Shown: positions 14,414-14,880 of the stretch, one piece after another
Numbering within the stretch: position 1 is the stretch's first letter
Layout of the letters: the number at the start of each line of letters is the position of its first letter
Source: Clostridia bacterium
GTDB taxonomy: Bacteria; Bacillota_A; Clostridia; Oscillospirales; Acutalibacteraceae
DNA length: 14,880 bases
Assembly (NCBI GenBank): GCA_024699005.1
Contig: JAILQN010000171.1
Coordinates: 1-14,880, forward strand
Direction of reading: 5' to 3'
Notes under the pieces: model-generated
Seen by the model: only the letters and a program-made list of their open reading frames with translations
The model's database searches: none
Told to the model about the DNA's origin: nothing
Position numbers and translations under genes: made by a program

Positions 14414-14880
14414 ATGGACGCTTCATTAAAAAAACAGCTCGCGCTGGATGCGAACAAGATCCGCAAAGGTATAATCATCGGTACTTATAACGCAAAGTCC
14501 GGACATCCGGGCGGCAGTCTGGATATCGCAGAGGTACTTGCTTACCTTTACGGCGTGGATATGAAGGTGGATCCCGCGAATCCCTCCGACCCGGACAGGG
14601 ACAGACTTGTGCTTTCCAAGGGACACGCGGCTCCGGCACTTTATTCCGTTCTGGCTCTTAAGGGCTTCTTCCCGTGGGATGATCTTCAGACTCTCCGGCA
14701 CACGGATTCCTATCTCCAGGGACACCCGAATATGAACCACGTCCCCGGAGTGGATATGAGCACCGGCTCTCTGGGACAGGGCATATCTGCCGCCTGCGGT
14801 ATGGCTATGGCAGCCAAGCTCTCCGGAAAGAGCTACCGCGTCAACGCCATCCTTGGCGACGGCGAGATCGAGGAGGGCGA
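14414..14880 (+). CDS. Transketolase, N-terminal subunit (partial, runs off window)
   Basis: The first 155 codons of a thiamine-diphosphate enzyme of the pentose phosphate pathway that moves two-carbon units between sugar phosphates. Visible motifs are SGHPGGSLD (29-37, H31), LSKGHAAPALY (67-77, H71), a GHP motif near 103, STGSLGQG and the cofactor-binding GDGE at 148-151. The wording of these motifs and the short N-terminus resemble the separate N-terminal subunit found in Clostridia, where a second gene encodes the C-terminal half. The end is outside the window, so a full-length enzyme is not excluded. AGGAGGT (14400-14406) is an excellent ribosome site 7 bases upstream. A separate promoter in the preceding gap suggests it is transcribed independently of the genes before it. 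Confidence 0.93.
   Translation, partial: MDASLKKQLALDANKIRKGIIIGTYNAKSGHPGGSLDIAEVLAYLYGVDMKVDPANPSDPDRDRLVLSKGHAAPALYSVLALKGFFPWDDLQTLRHTDSYLQGHPNMNHVPGVDMSTGSLGQGISAACGMAMAAKLSGKSYRVNAILGDGEIEEG

Overview
The window is a stretch of Gram-positive chromosome, most likely from a Clostridia-class Bacillota (Ruminococcaceae/Oscillospirales-like). The gene order supports this: YlbF-family gene, mutS, mutL, miaA, then a yggS-sepF-divIVA-lspA-rluD block that resembles a condensed version of the Bacillus ylm/divIVA/lsp region. The MutL carries a C-terminal endonuclease motif, and the transketolase looks like the separate N-terminal subunit common in Clostridia. Coding DNA is moderately GC-rich. The gaps between genes are AT-rich and low in complexity.

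Layout, all on the + strand. 1-139 is an intergenic inverted repeat. 177-590 is a YlbF-family protein with a cysteine-rich tail, followed by a terminator-like hairpin (595-616) and a repeat-rich spacer. 749-6207 is the DNA-repair/tRNA-modification block mutS-mutL-miaA. 6227-7504 is a membrane-anchored HlyD-like protein. 7513-11858 is yggS, a long-linker sepF and an unusually large (897 aa) DivIVA-like coiled-coil protein with an acidic tail. 11874-14353 is lspA, an rluD-type pseudouridine synthase and a membrane-anchored metallophosphoesterase. 14414 to the window end is the start of a transketolase N-terminal subunit, behind a 60-bp gap with its own likely promoter. From mutS to the phosphoesterase the genes are separated by 35 bp or less, abut or overlap, so they could form one long transcription unit. 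No gap exceeds 300 bp.

Functionally the window joins mismatch repair (MutS recognises, MutL nicks), tRNA i6A37 synthesis (MiaA), cell-division and polar scaffolding (SepF and the DivIVA-like protein, with YggS and the HlyD-like protein as usual companions), lipoprotein maturation (LspA) and rRNA pseudouridylation.

The most unusual signals are not classical genes. (1) Arrays of tandem 7-bp repeats sit at or in the starts of several genes: before ylbF and mutS in place of a Shine-Dalgarno, inside the lspA N-terminus, and before the transketolase. (2) A roughly 139-bp REPIN/MITE-like inverted repeat lies at the left edge. (3) The giant DivIVA-like protein has an acidic repeat-bearing tail and a lysine cap, and shares a GFGKK motif with the basic linker of the neighbouring SepF. 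No recognisable defence system, mobile-element gene, CRISPR array, tRNA or rRNA was seen.
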